From Gnetum montanum (lineage: Eukaryota; Streptophyta; Gnetopsida; Gnetales; Gnetaceae), in assembly GCA_015680685.1 (NCBI GenBank), contig MNCI01004830.1, positions 52,549-116,548 of the forward strand: DNA of 64,000 bases, written 5' to 3'. Position numbers and translations under genes: made by a program. A model generated the notes under the pieces. It saw only the letters and a program-made list of their open reading frames with translations, was not told the origin of the DNA and did no database searches. This document shows, one piece after another, positions 48,130-61,197 of this stretch (its first letter is position 1; each line of letters starts with the position of its first letter).

Positions 48130-49206
48130 AATGATCAAGCATGATGAATAGTTAGCAAGGTCCACAAGGGACTGTGTGGGGGACACGTAGCCCCATGAGC
48201 CATGGCCGCTAAAATCAGATGCCTAAGGTACTATTGGCCGTACATGGAAATAAACTGCCTTACCAAAGTCAAGACGTGTGATACGTGCCAGCGATATGCA
48301 AACCTAATACACGTGTCGCCAACCGAATTACACACTACTCAGATTACTTGGCCATTCCAATGATGGGGACTAGATATCATAGGTTGCATCGCGCCTAAAT
48401 CTTCTGCAGGACATAGCTTCATTATCATCGCCACCGAGTATTTTACAAAGTGGGTTGAAGCTATCCCTTTACGGAAGATCACATCTCAACAGGTTTGCCA
48501 TTTCATCTTAGATAATATTGTAATTAGATTTGGGCTCCCTATGACTATTGTGACTAAGAATGGGCCACAATTTAGTAGCATAGAAATCAAATATTTTTGC
48601 GATAACCTTGGTATTAAGCAATCTTTTTCTTCACCTTATTACCCGCAAGCAAATGGTTAAGCAGAAGCGACAAACAAGATGATTATCAATCTACTTAAGA
48701 AGATGCTCAGCAATAACAAAAAATAATGGCATGAAAAAATCCTCTACATGCTATGGGCGTATCGTACAATGTGCAGATCAGCTACAAGCAGGACGCCCTA
48801 CAGCCTAGTCTATGGGTCTGAAGCAGTGCTGCCCTTGGAATTATAAGTTCCCTCATTGCAAATGGTCCTATCCACAGTTATAAATGAGACTAAACACAAT
48901 GAGTCTAGAATCGTGGATTTAGACTCAGTGGAGGAGAAACGCATCCAGACGCTCGACATCATCGAAAGATATCAGGATAAACAGAGACAGAAGCATCGAC
49001 ACAATCTACATCAACGATCGATCAAGAAAGGAGACTTAGTTCTCAAGGCCATTCATGAACCAGTAGGCAAGTTCTCTGCAAACTGGGAAGGCCCTTTCCT
49101 AGTCATTGGCACATATGACAACGAAGCATTCAAGTTAGCGGACATCGACGGAAACGAGCACTCAAACCCAGTGAAACATCTGTACTTGAAAAGGTATTAC
49201 ATCTAA
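48130..49206 (+). pseudogene. Element C integrase
   Basis: Zinc-binding part with HKGLCGGH and CDTCQRYA (48160-48300). Core: LDIIGCIAPKS, ATEYFTKWVEAIPL, VTKNGPQFSS (the family has TDNG, so the second catalytic Asp reads Lys) and EATNKMI after a TAG. The C-terminal domain is open from 48856 (QKHRHNLHQRSIKKGDLVL, GKFSANWEGPF) and ends LYLKRYYI, TAA 49204-49206. Tat elements have no chromodomain, and none is seen. Confidence 0.88.
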
Positions 49207-50786
49207 ACATCGACTCAGCTCAAATGCAAAGTAATAAATATCCACTACGATGTAAAAATGGCAAATTTGTACATGTTCGCTATGACATAAAACTGGCACT
49301 TCTTGCACGCATTCGCCAGGATGCTAAACTAGTAAAGTTTCCGACTGTCCGCCATGACGTGAAACTGGCAAGGTAACCATACGTCTGTTGAGACGCTAAA
49401 CCACCACAGACTTGTCCCTGAGTCATGACATAAAATTGACACCCACAGCATGGTCTACTGGGACAATAAACTATCTCTTCCACCATCTTCTACGACGTAA
49501 AACTAGTAGGTTGCAGTCTGCCCAGATGTTAAACCAGGACCATGGCCTATTGAGGCTTAAAACCAGCAACAACAGTCAACCAAGACTCAAAACTAGAATT
49601 TTTCAAACAATCCAAGAAGCAAGTGAGCATGGTCATTCTTGCACAGCATCCCTACCAAATGGAATGGGTAAGGCATTGGAACAAACACAATGCCATTATC
49701 CCACCGGCATCCTATTGATTCCTCGAACATGCCGAAAGGCATACTACTAACCCCTTGGAGATGTTGCTATGACAGCCGCTCTGTAGCCCCAGCTCCTGGG
49801 ATCAACTTCGCTGCTTGGGGCCTCGAAGAAACTGTGGTCATCTGTAGTCTCAGCGGCCTCCATCCATCGCCATCACCAAACTCCGACCTAGAAGATTCAT
49901 CTAACTTGTTCTTTGCCCAATCATTTGAGCAACATGAATCTGGCTGTCGACGACAGTTTCATGAACCGTGGCACCAACATTGGGACACTTGCTCCCTGTT
50001 ACGGCCCCTGTTTCATGGCTTGCGCTCTCCTTTTTGCTTTGGATGGTGCTTGTTTCAATAGCCTCCCTCCTTAGCAATTAGGATGATTGCTTCTGCGCTC
50101 TACTCTTTGTTATGTTTTGCAGGTTACTTGCTACGACAGCGTTGATTGAGAGAGCATTCATTAGAAGGTAAGGTGTCACGACGTCTTGAAGCGGTTGCTT
50201 AGACTAGCCTGGCCACTTAGGAGTGCAAACCCTACCTCTCCCTCCATTGGATGTATTACTCCGTTTTCTCCTCCCTTTGTTCTCATAACCACTATTACCT
50301 CTTGCTTTGCTTGTACAGAGCATGAATATTTTAAGCAAACTCTTTCGCATCTTCGTGTCCATGAACTGGCGTAACGCAACTCGCCTAGGTGAAATGTAAT
50401 TAAAAAAAAGGGCAAAGTTTGGCAAAATGAATGTAAAACAGCTCATCCAGGCCACGCGAGTGTAACACAACTCATTCGTGTAAGCCCTTCATATACAATA
50501 TGACAGCGTAACCTCTCACAAATACATTTGCGGGAGGACGTACTAACTTGTTCATGAAAGTTTCATGTTCACATGCTTGAGTCTTTCTCGAACCTCCCTC
50601 CTCTTACTTCTGTAAAATCCCCCCTGTGCTTTCCTCCCTACCCTACCTTTGCACTTTCAGGTTTGATAGAGCGACATTTGAGTAATCTCTGACGGACGCT
50701 GTTGGTATCTTTACCTCTCTGGTGTTTCGTATTCTTTGTCGACGTCTTTTGGGAAAGTCCTCTAAACATCAACAAAGAGGGGCCAT
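49207..50786 (+). other. Element C 3' untranslated region and polypurine tract
   Basis: Contains degenerate repeats of the form GACGTAAAACTGGCA at about 49285, 49355, 49430 and 49495, spaced roughly 65-75 bp. No protein family recognised in the open stretches at 49412-50061. The PPT is AACAAAGAGGGGCCAT at 50771-50786, directly before the 3' LTR. Confidence 0.7.
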
Positions 50787-52196
50787 TGAAACACCATAAA
50801 ATTTTTGAGGCCTTGACGCTTCGGCAAAATCTAGTGACCCAACCCAGGCAAGGAGTCGCGACAAGGCGCAGCACAGTACAAATGAACTTCAGGAGACAGA
50901 ACAAAACGATGGGTGCATGACGGCAAGCCTTCCACTTTGCAAGTTTTCTATGTTTCAAAATCTCAACATTTAGTACATTACGCTTCATTACGCAACATAG
51001 CGTAATGCCGTGATACGCAGCATAATATCAAAGATAGTCTAACGCAACATCAAAAAAATGGCAAACATTCATGACTTCGACAACCTAGCAAAAATCTCAA
51101 GGCTTAAGCAATGATCTGCAGCATGCCGTGCATTTCAGCGAGCTTTTCTTTCCTGGTTAAAGGGCCCATTACACTGCATTACACAGTGCGGCGTAATAAA
51201 ACCCCAAAAGGGATTGATCAGAAATAGAAGAAACGCGGCAACAATACTTCAACTTTTGCAGTTTCGTTATTTTACACTTAATTATGTTATGATGCGTAAT
51301 TTAGTGTAATGCAACGTAATGCAAGTAACGATAGCACAATTTAGACATCAGTAGTTCATACACCACAATACACTCTCTAGCGTATTATAGCGTAATCAAA
51401 GGACAGTCTGTTGCCAAAGCCCAAACAAGAGTAGTTTACGACGCGCTACGCAGCATAGCGTTGCAAGCTTCAACGACAACACATCGGGTCAACGACATCT
51501 TATGAGTTCAGGACATGCATCACTTAAACCACATTTTCCTCCTAACCCTAACCTTATAAATGCTCCAGTTGACGAAGATCAAAGGGGTTGGCAAAATTTT
51601 CCTCCTTCAAAGTTGGCAAGAGAGAGCAAAAGAGGATCAGCAATCGTGAGAGTATCGGAGTGATTGGCAAGAACCCTTGATCAAAAATAGTCAGCTGACA
51701 GCTATTCTGCCCCCAGGGTCTAACTTCCTTGCGCCCAGATTGGCTAGAACAAGGTAGATTGGCCCTTGCTTGTTCCATCTTCTTTCTTGCTACTGGTATG
51801 TGCTTCGTTCAAACCGAAGCCTGCCTGTAATCATTGTATCCAACATATTGTGTTCATAAATTAAATCTCAAATCTTGTGGTCATACTCTCTACAAGTCTG
51901 ATTCCTTGCATCTCATTTATACGGATTTGGCAATCACTCTAAATCATTTGCATCATTTTCAATTATTTTTCGGGATTAACAATATTACATCTCCTCATAA
52001 AGAGTTGTCATTTTTCCATCAAATTATCACAAAAATTTTACTGATTAAGTAAGTCCCTGTTTGATCGACAAGACCATTCAGGGCACCTCGGATTTGTTTC
52101 TTTCTCTAGCATGGCTCTCGCATGGATCCAAGGTTAAAATTGTGTACATAGACTTTCATTCGGTATTTCCAGCGATCGACATTTTTCGTCGTTACA
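50787..52196 (+). repeat. Element C 3' LTR
   Basis: 1410 bp, TGAAACACC...GTTACA. TATAAAT at 51555-51561. Differs from the 5' LTR at roughly one base in ten, mostly transitions. Confidence 0.92.
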
Positions 52197-52201
52197 GATG
52201 T

Positions 52202-54775
52202 CACCCTAACTCAAGCTTGTATTGATGCTATCAAGTGGAGGGAGTTGCAACGAATGGTCCTTCAAGAGTTAAAATTTAGACCATTTTTAGAAAATGCACT
52301 AGAAGAAGTTAGAACCCAATCGCAAAATTCTCCTATGTGGCCAATCACATCCAGTGGTGAATGGTACCTAGAAGAAACTTACCTATTTTGGATGAATCAG
52401 CAACTGGGGTCTAGAGTAAGAGTCAAAGACATTCATGTCTCTTACTTTACCGAAGCAATTGCACAAGCTCTAGGGTTGCTAGAGACTAGAGCTAAAGTGG
52501 CAAAGATTCCCAAACAAGTAGACCCCAAGGTAAGAGGGGAGTGGATCAGGTGGTGCTATGGGGTAGAACATAAGGAGTTTGGCACCCTAACCACCATAGA
52601 GAGGGTTTATTCAAAAATGAAGTCTTACCACTTGAATCCCATAGTAAGACCTAGCAAGATCACTGCCTTCTTTGCTCATGCATGTGCCACTCTAAGCGGA
52701 AAGTTCCACATCAACCTTCCACAGTTGCTTTTCCTAGAGATTGAGAAGAGATTTACTAAAAATGAACATGGAAGGTGAGCTCTACCCTTTACCTACCTAA
52801 TTAGAAAATTGTGCAAATGGCAAGGATAGCATGATATGCCAATGACACACTTCGTCACTCCCAAATTACCTTATGGTAGGAGATGATGAAGGACAAGACT
52901 CCAGCCACAACACAACTCAAGGAAGCATAGCAACCACCTCCACTACCTACGCAAACAATAAGGTCAGGCATGTAGACAATCGTAGAACACATATGCGAGA
53001 TTTGAAAATCGCTCTTGAGCTAACAAGAGTGATAAGTAGGAATTGGTGGAGGAGAATACCCTTCAGTTTATCGCCCTGCAATGAGCAATCTTAAGTAAGT
53101 GGCTTGATCAATGAGTCTACTATAGAGTAGGGCTGATGTTTTCTATCGCTTGAGCGCAAGTTCTTGCTAGAATTGATTTGAGTGTTTGAGAAGTAACAGT
53201 GTTCACCTAATAGTTATTTCCTAAAATTTCATGAAATGCCACTACTTTTTTGGTGCTCTCAGAGGATGGAGAGGGGGTGACTATCCTGGTAATGCAGCAC
53301 TAGGGAAAAGAAGTTGTGGCTGAAGTGGTTGTTGACACAATTGGTACAACCCTTAATGCACCTACAGTGCTTGTATTGGATGTACAAGGACTTAGAGATG
53401 TACAGACGTCAACAAGAACTTCACATAGCAAAATCAATGTAGCCCAATATGAAGAGTTGTTGGACTGACTAGTGGGAACTGGGTAACCACTTCTAAATGT
53501 CTTTGATCTTCCAGACAACATTACTGTGACCTAGTTGAAGCTGTTCTTAGCAAGGAGCAAGTGCCTCATTTTGGAGGGCAACTTGAAGTGGCATAAGCGG
53601 ATCATCAACACTTGGCGGTGGAAGTTGCCCAATTAAGGATCCAACTTGCTAATCCAGCTCTCCTCAACCGTGAACTCACTAGGGATGAAGCTTTCAATAG
53701 CTTCAAAACCAAACTTTGACAAGTCCTTAATAGATACCCATGCTTACCATATAAACAAGGACTTGGTAGAGGTTCGTCAGGAGAATGTCAAGCTGATCAT
53801 AGAAGTTCATTGCCTATGCAATGTTGGCGTTGAGAATCAACACATAAAAGACTTCATCCATCAATAGTAGGAGGAGCTAGCCAAGGTAAAAATTGATGTG
53901 AGGAGATTGACAGTTGAAAATCATAATTTGTCTAAGGAGGAAGTTCAAGCCTTGCAACAAAAATCAGCAATTGAAATTGCTGCTTGGAAAAATGAGTCCC
54001 TTAAGTTTGAATGAGTTAAAAATCACTATAGGGATCATGTGGGATTGCAAAAAGAAGTAAATGAAAAAGAGATTCAAGTCGTAAAGGCTAAAATGAACCA
54101 AGCACTCTAGCAGCTCCAGGAAGGAGGCAAGGTGTGGTAGCCATCTTCGATGGCTTGAACGCCTACAACCAGGTTGAAATCTGCCTCAAAGAGCTACAAA
54201 TTGAAGAAATGATAGAATACATGGAGTTAGCTAATCTCCGTTATGCAAACCTCGCTATGTTTACAGTTGGAAGGCCGCGGTTAGAACTGGAAAAGCAAGT
54301 GGCCACCTCGTATTCTTTATACGAGGGCAAGTTCCAAATGCATAAAGAGACAAAACAAAAGTTAGAAATAGAAAATGCAGAACTTGAAGTTCTCCATACC
54401 CATTTTGAAGGACAACGTGTGATTGCAGAGAACTTGGCCCAATGAATGAATGACTACCAGTAGATGCAAACATCGATCCAAGTGTTCGATATTGAACAAA
54501 AATAATTTGCTACTTAGTTTGTTAATTTCAAGGAACTCTTTCTTGCACTTCCATGTCCTTGATATGTTCCTATTTTGGCACACATTGGTGAAGTTGCCTG
54601 GACAATGAATGATCCCAGAAGCAAAGAAGATAAAATGAGGGCATTGTTGAAGGCTTTTCAATTGCCTCTAGAAGTTGTAGCTGCTGCAGGGAAACCATCA
54701 TCAATGCCACAATAGCCACATGCACCAGAAGCTGGTGAAGGCCCGTCAAAATCACTGCAACTAGGGATGGTGTGA
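52202..54775 (+). pseudogene. Element B 3' ORF, second part (coiled-coil protein)
   Basis: Continues the frame broken by C: TLTQACIDAIKWRELQRM, then an open 177-residue stretch to 52778 (WYLEETYLFWMNQQLGSRV, YHLNPIVRPSKITAFFAHAC, INLPQLLFLEIEKRF). After stops comes a long Leu/Lys/Glu-rich region with heptad-like spacing (53650-54440, LRYANLAMFTVGRPRLELE). It ends SLQLGMV, TGA 54773-54775. Homologues are A 14675-17520 and E 57790-60178. No transmembrane segment or signal peptide is apparent. Role unknown; position equals that of env-like genes in Athila. Confidence 0.75.
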
Positions 54776-54981
54776 TCTTCTTCAGCAACTTTAGCATTTT
54801 TCGGTAGGGTGTTCAATTTTGTCTCTAAACATCACAATTTTGTAATTTATTTTTTCTATACACCTAGGCACTTGGTATGTTAATAGAGTCTGTGTGTGTG
54901 TAAATGTGTTTTGTCATGTGTATTGTCAATAATTTCATACCTTCCAAATTGTAATAAACTCGAGGATGAACTTTCACTTAG

Positions 54982-54992
54982 TCATGGGGGTA
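54982..54992 (+). other. Element B polypurine tract
   Basis: TCATGGGGGTA directly precedes the 3' LTR. Confidence 0.7.
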
Positions 54993-55888
54993 TGATGAAG
55001 TGTTCAGTTGATATGTCAACTAGGTCGCATTAACGGAGCCTTGTTGATGCGACCATGTTGACATGACCTTGTCGACATATCCGTCCATGTGTTAACGTGA
55101 CCCCATTAATGCAGAGTTTGTCTCTTGCTATAAATATGCACACACCCGTAGCATTTATGACATCTTTTGGAGTAGTTGCAGACAAACTCTTGCAGTTTGT
55201 TCCTATAAGAGTTAGAATATTTTCCAAGTGCCTGCAGTAGGTTTGAGAAAGGTGTACGACTCTTTATTCGAACGCTAATGTACCTGAGCCCATTGGTGTG
55301 ACCAGCAATAAGGATGAGCTTTTTGAGCATTCCTTGTAGCATTTGGATTTAATCACTTAAGCATTTTAATAGTTTAATATTTCAACGCTTTAATAATTTT
55401 AGAAGCTTTTATTGTTATCACTTTACTATTATTGTCCTTTCATATTTTATGAGAACCATAGGCACAACCATCTCGAACGTATATCAAACACTTGGTAACC
55501 CAGTGATGCTTAGCGTCTGGTAATCTAGTAGTGGTTAGGGTATGCTCAGGATGTGTACCGAAGATGGGATTGGTTGCTTATGCTAGGGAGAGTTAAGCGA
55601 TAGAGTAGAACAAGTGTAATTTACACAAGTTTCCATTTCCTACAATTAAAGAATTAGACTTTAAAAGATAAAAAGGAAAACTAATAAAAATCATTTGCCT
55701 CAATCTCACTTAATTATCTCTTTAGAATATCACAAGTGAAGTTGGGAAGACAACAACCATTCTAACTAAGGTTTTGCTAGCTAGAGTTCAGTGTATGCAA
55801 GTGCTTGCAATTTGCGAAATTCGACTAAGTCACCCATGAGCGCCTATGATTCGTATGGTTGGGCATAGAGGTACATTGCCGCTCATCA
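54993..55888 (+). repeat. Element B 3' LTR
   Basis: 896 bp, TGATGAAGTG...CATCA, followed by the duplication ttggt. TATAAAT at 55129-55135. Confidence 0.92.
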
Positions 55889-55893
55889 TTGGT

Positions 55894-56284
55894 AAACATT
55901 ATAGAATCAACAACCTCTTCTACTCAACATCCTTCCCCTTTTGCTTGTATATGTCCTTCCTTGTTTTCTTTTCATTCTTCATCTTTTCATCTTAGTCTTT
56001 TACTTCTGCCTACTCTATTCTTTTCTTTACTATCTTCCAAGTGGCTACAAATTTCTCATCCATTGAGTCTTACATTTTTTCAACCTTGGATCCAATTTTG
56101 GAAATAGATTTTTGGATTACCAAGCTTTTTCTGTAAATCAATTCATCCAGGGGATCTTTTTCTTCTTGTACATCACACACGTACATTCCTCTTGTGAAGG
56201 CATAGGTTTACTCCTTTGTGCTTTCTCTCTTCTTAAGATTTCCTTCTTTATTGATCACCTAAGTCTTTAAATCTAATAGGTCCT
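55894..56284. other. Pyrimidine-rich flank, no gene recognised
   Basis: TTC/TCT-rich DNA between the end of B and the first gag relic. On the minus strand it is purine-rich and may be more of the same gag, but I see no conserved block. Confidence 0.4.
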
Positions 56285-57790
56285 CATAAAATCCAAGGGT
56301 TTTTTATGTTTCATTTTAAAGTCCATCTATAATGTGCCTTAGCTATTTCCTTTGAGAAAATTCATCTCTTGGACATCTATGTAGTAATGAGTAGTTTCTA
56401 CCCACGATTGCATCAATAGACTTGTAAGTGCTTTGCTTCCATCTTTGAATTACCTTTTTAAATTGAACATCCTTGAGTAAGTGTGGTACTTCTTGTTAAA
56501 AGGTTCTAGCATTACACTCCATCGATGGATGAAGTCTGGCTTTAATAATTGGTACCAACTCTCTACTCCATTGTTGAGCATATTATGAAATAACTTTAAC
56601 TTTTTTTCATTTATTTTCAATATTTTGCAAGGTACATATATCATAGAAGGCCTACAGATAATTTTGGAGATTAATGTTATAGTCTTCCTTGATCTTTGAA
56701 ATGTTATTCATGTCTAGTCAATTAATGTAGCTTTCCTTTAATGCCTAGTGGAATTTTTGACATCCTCATTGATGTTGATCATGCTCCTAGTTGACAATGA
56801 GGATTCATCATGATCTTCTAGATTAGTGATCTTCATCATGATCACAATTCCTTCTATGTTCTCTTTAGTGGCTTCTTTACCTTTGATCTTTATTTCTATT
56901 TTTGTCTCTTTCTTTATCTCTTCTAGGCTAGATATCTTGGTTTCTTTAATAATCCTTTCTAGGTTTCCTATCTTCACCTCTATCTATGGTCCTTCTTCCT
57001 ATTCTATGTTCATCCTTGTCAAAACTTGAGGATGAGAATGAGGAAGAAGTTCAAAAATTAGGAGAGCCATACCAACTTGCTCTTCCATGGCCTCTTTGGT
57101 CTTCTCTTCTTTGTATATTAGAGGACCTTGACCTTGAAGTCCTTTATGTTTTAGGACCTACTTCATCTCTTTGTTGGTTGCTTGCTAGGGTAAAACATAG
57201 CTATGAATTGTCTACTTCCTCAATACTAAAGATAGGAGAATGTTGATTCAGAGATCTAGTTAGTGTCATTTTTCTCACATTGGGATGCTAGTGTGACTTG
57301 ATGTTTGCCCTTATTGAATTCATTGTGGGTCTCCATTAGACAATCTTACCTATATTGAGTATTGGTAGGCTTGTACAATCTAAACATGCAGTGGTGCACT
57401 TGATACTTATCTCAAATAACTTCAAGTCCATTATTCATCAATGCAGTTATAAACATTGATGGAGCCACTCTATCAAGTGGTAACATAATGTTGCCTTATA
57501 AGTATTTTCATTGTATTTGCTCATCTATGTGAAAAATGAAAAAATAATTCAAGATAATGCGAATTTGGATATGCATATGAGACTTTTATGTAATAGGATA
57601 CATCATCATCATTATTAAAATCACTTTTGTCATCGTCCTTTGCAATGTTATCTACAAAAGCTAGAGAATCACCCCTACGAGAAGTAGACATGATTAATTA
57701 ATGTGTGTGTATCTTATGGTATCTAGTATTCCAAATAAATAAATGTTTCAAAAATATGAACAATGCTCTACCATATGGTCTATAAGCATT
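56285..57790 (-). pseudogene. Minus-strand gag relic, copy 1
   Basis: ATG at 57691 (minus) starts MSTSRRGDSLAFVDN. Further on come a Glu/Lys/Ile-rich charged segment (56977-56738) and the gag domain with SWYQLL, FIHRWSVMLEPFNKKYH and TYSRMFNLKR (56560-56450). The last block matches FNDKYQTYSR of element B gag. Several stops. It is repeated in the same orientation at 61453-62870. Confidence 0.7.
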
Positions 57791-60178
57791 GCGACAGAAT
57801 ATGTTGTACCCATTTTGGAAAAATAAGTAGGATGATGCAACCATTAAGATCGAAGGAGTTTCAATGCCTTACTCAAATGAAGCCATTACAAAGGCACTCA
57901 ATATTCTAAATGTAGGAGCAAATGTAGTACATATATCCATCAGATCCAACACCAATGAAAATAAATTGTGGCTGTAGAGAGCATATGGAAAAGAGGATAA
58001 GGACTATAGTGAATTAATTGTTGAAGAAAAGCTTTACTTCAAGATTGATACTTATCATTTGTTCCCTACTAAGAGACTCAATAGAATTTCCACTTATGTA
58101 AGTAGAGGAAGTGTAATCCATATGGAAAAATTCAATGCTAACATAGCACATCTGTTATTTCTAGAGACATAGAAAATGTTTGAAGAGAAGAAGGTAATTA
58201 AACTCACACTGCCACTCCCTTGCCTCATTAGAAAGTTGTGCAAGCAAGTAGGAATTTTAGGGTGCATGAATGATGTTCTAGGAAAAGCCTAGAATGCATC
58301 ATATGTTGAGATATCCAAACTAGTGCCACCAAAGAAGGATCAACTGGAAAAGCCAGTAGACACTAAGGGAGTAGCAGGGTCCACACTAACAAGTAATATT
58401 CCAGCAACTAGACAATAAGAACAAGTAGGACCCATTTGATCAATGCTTGCTAGTGATTGACCTAGATAGAGTGCTTCACTTGTATGACAAGACTATATGC
58501 CTTTCATGAGCCACTTTTAGTAAATCGTAGAAACAATCAGTTGGGGAGCAAGGAAAGGTTCTACTTTGTACCAAGTTAGGGATAAGTCTATAAGGCCTAC
58601 TAGTAAGCAAGTATCTCTATAGGCAGGAGAGGACGATGATTGGGCATAATAGATTTTTGGAAACACAACATCTTTCAATGTCATGTTAGAAACTAAAGAA
58701 GAAGCCATAGTCATGGTGATGTAAGATCAAGATGTAATAAGAGCAGCAAAAAAATTACTGACCACATTAAGGAATCATTTAACGTTTTCATTGTGCCACT
58801 GGTAGATATTGTTAGAACCAAAGATGTTGAAATGCTAGCCAGTATGTTCATGACTAGAGGAAAACATGAAGATTTCCTTGATCAACTATTGTAGATAGGA
58901 AAAGTCATGCATAATATCTTTGATATCCCTAGCAAGATCACTACAGTTTAGTTTGATCTAAATGCAATAAAGGGAAAGCTAGTCATGGCAAAGATGAGGG
59001 CAAAACATGAAGAAAATGAAGTGTAGAAGTTGCAAGCTAAGTTAGTAGCTTTGAAAGTAGAAAAGAGAGACCCCACACAATATATAGCCCTACACTAGCT
59101 AGACACATTTAGAAAAAAATAAGTGAGGCAACTTATAGTAACAAATATTGAAGTAGAGATGGAAAAGGAAAATGTTGTATGGAATACATTAGTGGCAGAA
59201 GTAGAAACGTATGCACATACCAAAGCCATCATTGCCTTAAAGGAAGAATATAAGAAATTTATTGCAAACAATACAAGGTTGATAAAAATCAAAAGGTAAA
59301 AAAATGTTCTTAAGGAAAGCTTTCATCAATTGTGAGAATAATTCATTAGAGTCAACCAAGACATGAATAAATTAGCCAAAGAAAAATGAACCTTATGAAT
59401 GGGAGAAGTATGCGCTATCTGCCAAAAATAAATAATTGAAATTAGCATGTGGAAAAAATGAGGCCAAGAAGCATGCAAGGCTTAAGGAACACTTTAGAGA
59501 CTAGGTGAGCATGTATAAACAAATTAATGAAAAGGAAATTCATATGGGCAAGGCCAAGATCAATTTAATTACAACATAAATACCAAATTGGTAGCCAATT
59601 CTAGATAGCTTAGCCCATGTCCACCAAGATGAAGTGAGGAATAAGGACCTGCAGATCAAGGATCTCATCAAGTAAATGGGGTTAGCAAACATTTGGTATG
59701 CTAATCTAGCCATGTTGATAGCAAGTAGATTGAGAAATGAGCTCGATCAACAAGTGTATGTAGTCTATGCCATGTATGAGAAGGAGTTTGCAGATAGGAA
59801 GGAAGTCGAACAGAAACTACACATTACAAACTCGTAACTGAAAGTAGTAAAAGCTAGCTACCAAGGATAAAATAGATGTAGCAAAAAACCTAGCCTATTG
59901 AATGACTAATTACTAGAAATCAAGAAAGGTGGCCAGGGCATTTGAAGAAGAAAAGAGGTAGTTTGCATTGGTATGTTAAAGCAAATAAGATGTTTCCATA
60001 GCTACCATGCCCATGGGAAGTATCAATGTCATCAAACATTACAAAATTTACATGGATGGTACATGATCCTAGGTTAGAGGAAGAGAAGCTTCGAGAACTC
60101 CTTAACTGATACCAATTTCAAAAGCTTAGCAACAAAGGAAAGAAGCTGATGGAGGAGCCACCACCACCAAGAACTTGA
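57790..60178 (+). pseudogene. Relic E: 3' ORF of an Athila-like element
   Basis: Plus-strand relative of the B 3' ORF. Blocks in order: PYSNEAITKALNILNVGANV, LYFKIDTYHLFPTKRLNRI, NANIAHLLFLET and LPCLIRKLCKQVGIL (57845-58260), followed by a long Glu/Lys-rich coiled-coil part (58970-59900) and a PPPPRT end with TGA at 60176-60178. Pol is absent upstream: the frame begins abruptly beside the minus-strand gag copy 1. Confidence 0.7.
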
Positions 60179-60403
60179 AGGCAACATTGAGCTATGTCAT
60201 TTTGTTTTGTTTTTTTTGTTACTAAATTTGTACATCATGCCATGCATGATAATTTTGTAAAAGTACCACTCGAACCAAAATGCAACATTTAGCATTAAGT
60301 AGTCATGTAAATAAGTAGTCATGTCATAGTTTGAGTATACCTCCTAATTTTGTAAGAAACTCTATCTTCTTTTTATTTTAACTCAAGGAAAAGTTTCTAA
60401 TTA

Positions 60404-60415
60404 ATTGTGGGGGTA
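60404..60415 (+). other. Relic E polypurine tract
   Basis: ATTGTGGGGGTA directly upstream of the LTR, as in A and B. Confidence 0.7.
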
Positions 60416-61197
60416 TGATAAAACCTATTTTTGATGAGCCATGATATCATATCTATGATATTGCAACTCGACCTACGTCATCATTGATATGATGTATTGG
60501 GAGCTTTGAGACCCTATAAATATTGACACTTGGTCACATTAGCAACACAACTTTCATTACGCTTGGTAATGAATGAAAATAAAGATTAAGATTGCTTATC
60601 ATCATTACAACATCCACTTAGTTTCTTTGTTTTACTTAGCTAATTTCTTTACTTAGTTTAATTGTAATTTCTTTAATATCCATACTTTAGTATAGTTCTT
60701 TATATTTCTTAAGCATTTTACTTTTTCATGCTGATTAGCAAGGTGGAATGAGTACGACTCGTTTCAAGTGTATAAGTGTAATTGTTTGGTAATCCTAGTC
60801 ATGTTATTGCTCAGTTCACCTAGTAGCATAACACTTGGTAACCTAGTGACGATTACATGAGCCCAAGGCGTGTATGGCAAGACAAGAATGACTGCTCATC
60901 ACCATAGGATAGAATAGATTTGTATTTGTGCTATTTTTTAGACTTAGTCCTTATTTTCATTTTCATTATGTTTTCACTTAAAAGTAAATGGAGCCAACAA
61001 CATCAAGTTATCATATGCCTCACTTAGAGTTAAACTATACACTTTTACTTTACTAACTCGAAGTGGGAAGACACCAATCATGTACTGATTATCAACTTCT
61101 AGCATACTGATATTGTCCATCCACTAATTATGATATGTTCACATTTGTGCAATCGTGACTTGTATGGTGGAGTGTTGGGATACCCTACTGCTCATCA
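60416..61197 (+). repeat. Relic E LTR
   Basis: 782 bp, TGATAAAACC...CTCATCA. TATAAAT at 60515-60521. Preceded by a PPT and followed by a PBS, so it adjoins internal sequence on both sides. Related to solo LTR S1. Confidence 0.85.

Larger units (their letters stand above)
34796..52196 (+). mobile_element. Element C: Tat/Ogre-type Ty3/gypsy retrotransposon nested in B
   Basis: 17.4 kb. LTRs 34796-36250 and 50787-52196 start TGAAACACC and end TTACA. Flanking 5-mers gaggt (34791-34795) and gatgt (52197-52201) differ at one base. Inside: gag, protease, a 5.5-kb non-coding (sense) region carrying an antisense gene, RT, RNase H, second archaeal-type RNase H, integrase. The dual RNase H and the protease-RT interruption are Tat/Ogre traits. 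CpG is visibly more frequent than in A, B or F, consistent with a younger insertion. Confidence 0.92.
23130..55888 (+). mobile_element. Element B: Athila-like retrotransposon, interrupted by element C
   Basis: The 5' LTR (23130-24022) and 3' LTR (54993-55888) align end to end. The flanking 5-mers are both ttggt (23125-23129, 55889-55893), a perfect target duplication. Order inside: PBS, gag, protease, RT, gap, duplicated protease-RT segment, RNase H, integrase, spacer, 3' ORF, PPT. Element C (34796-52196) splits the 3' ORF. B and A share coding order and domain sequence, but their LTRs have diverged strongly in U3. Confidence 0.92.

Noticed and set aside
50638-51400. Open frames across the 3' LTR of C
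   Set aside because: The equivalent frames in the 5' LTR are disrupted differently, and no conserved protein signal is present.
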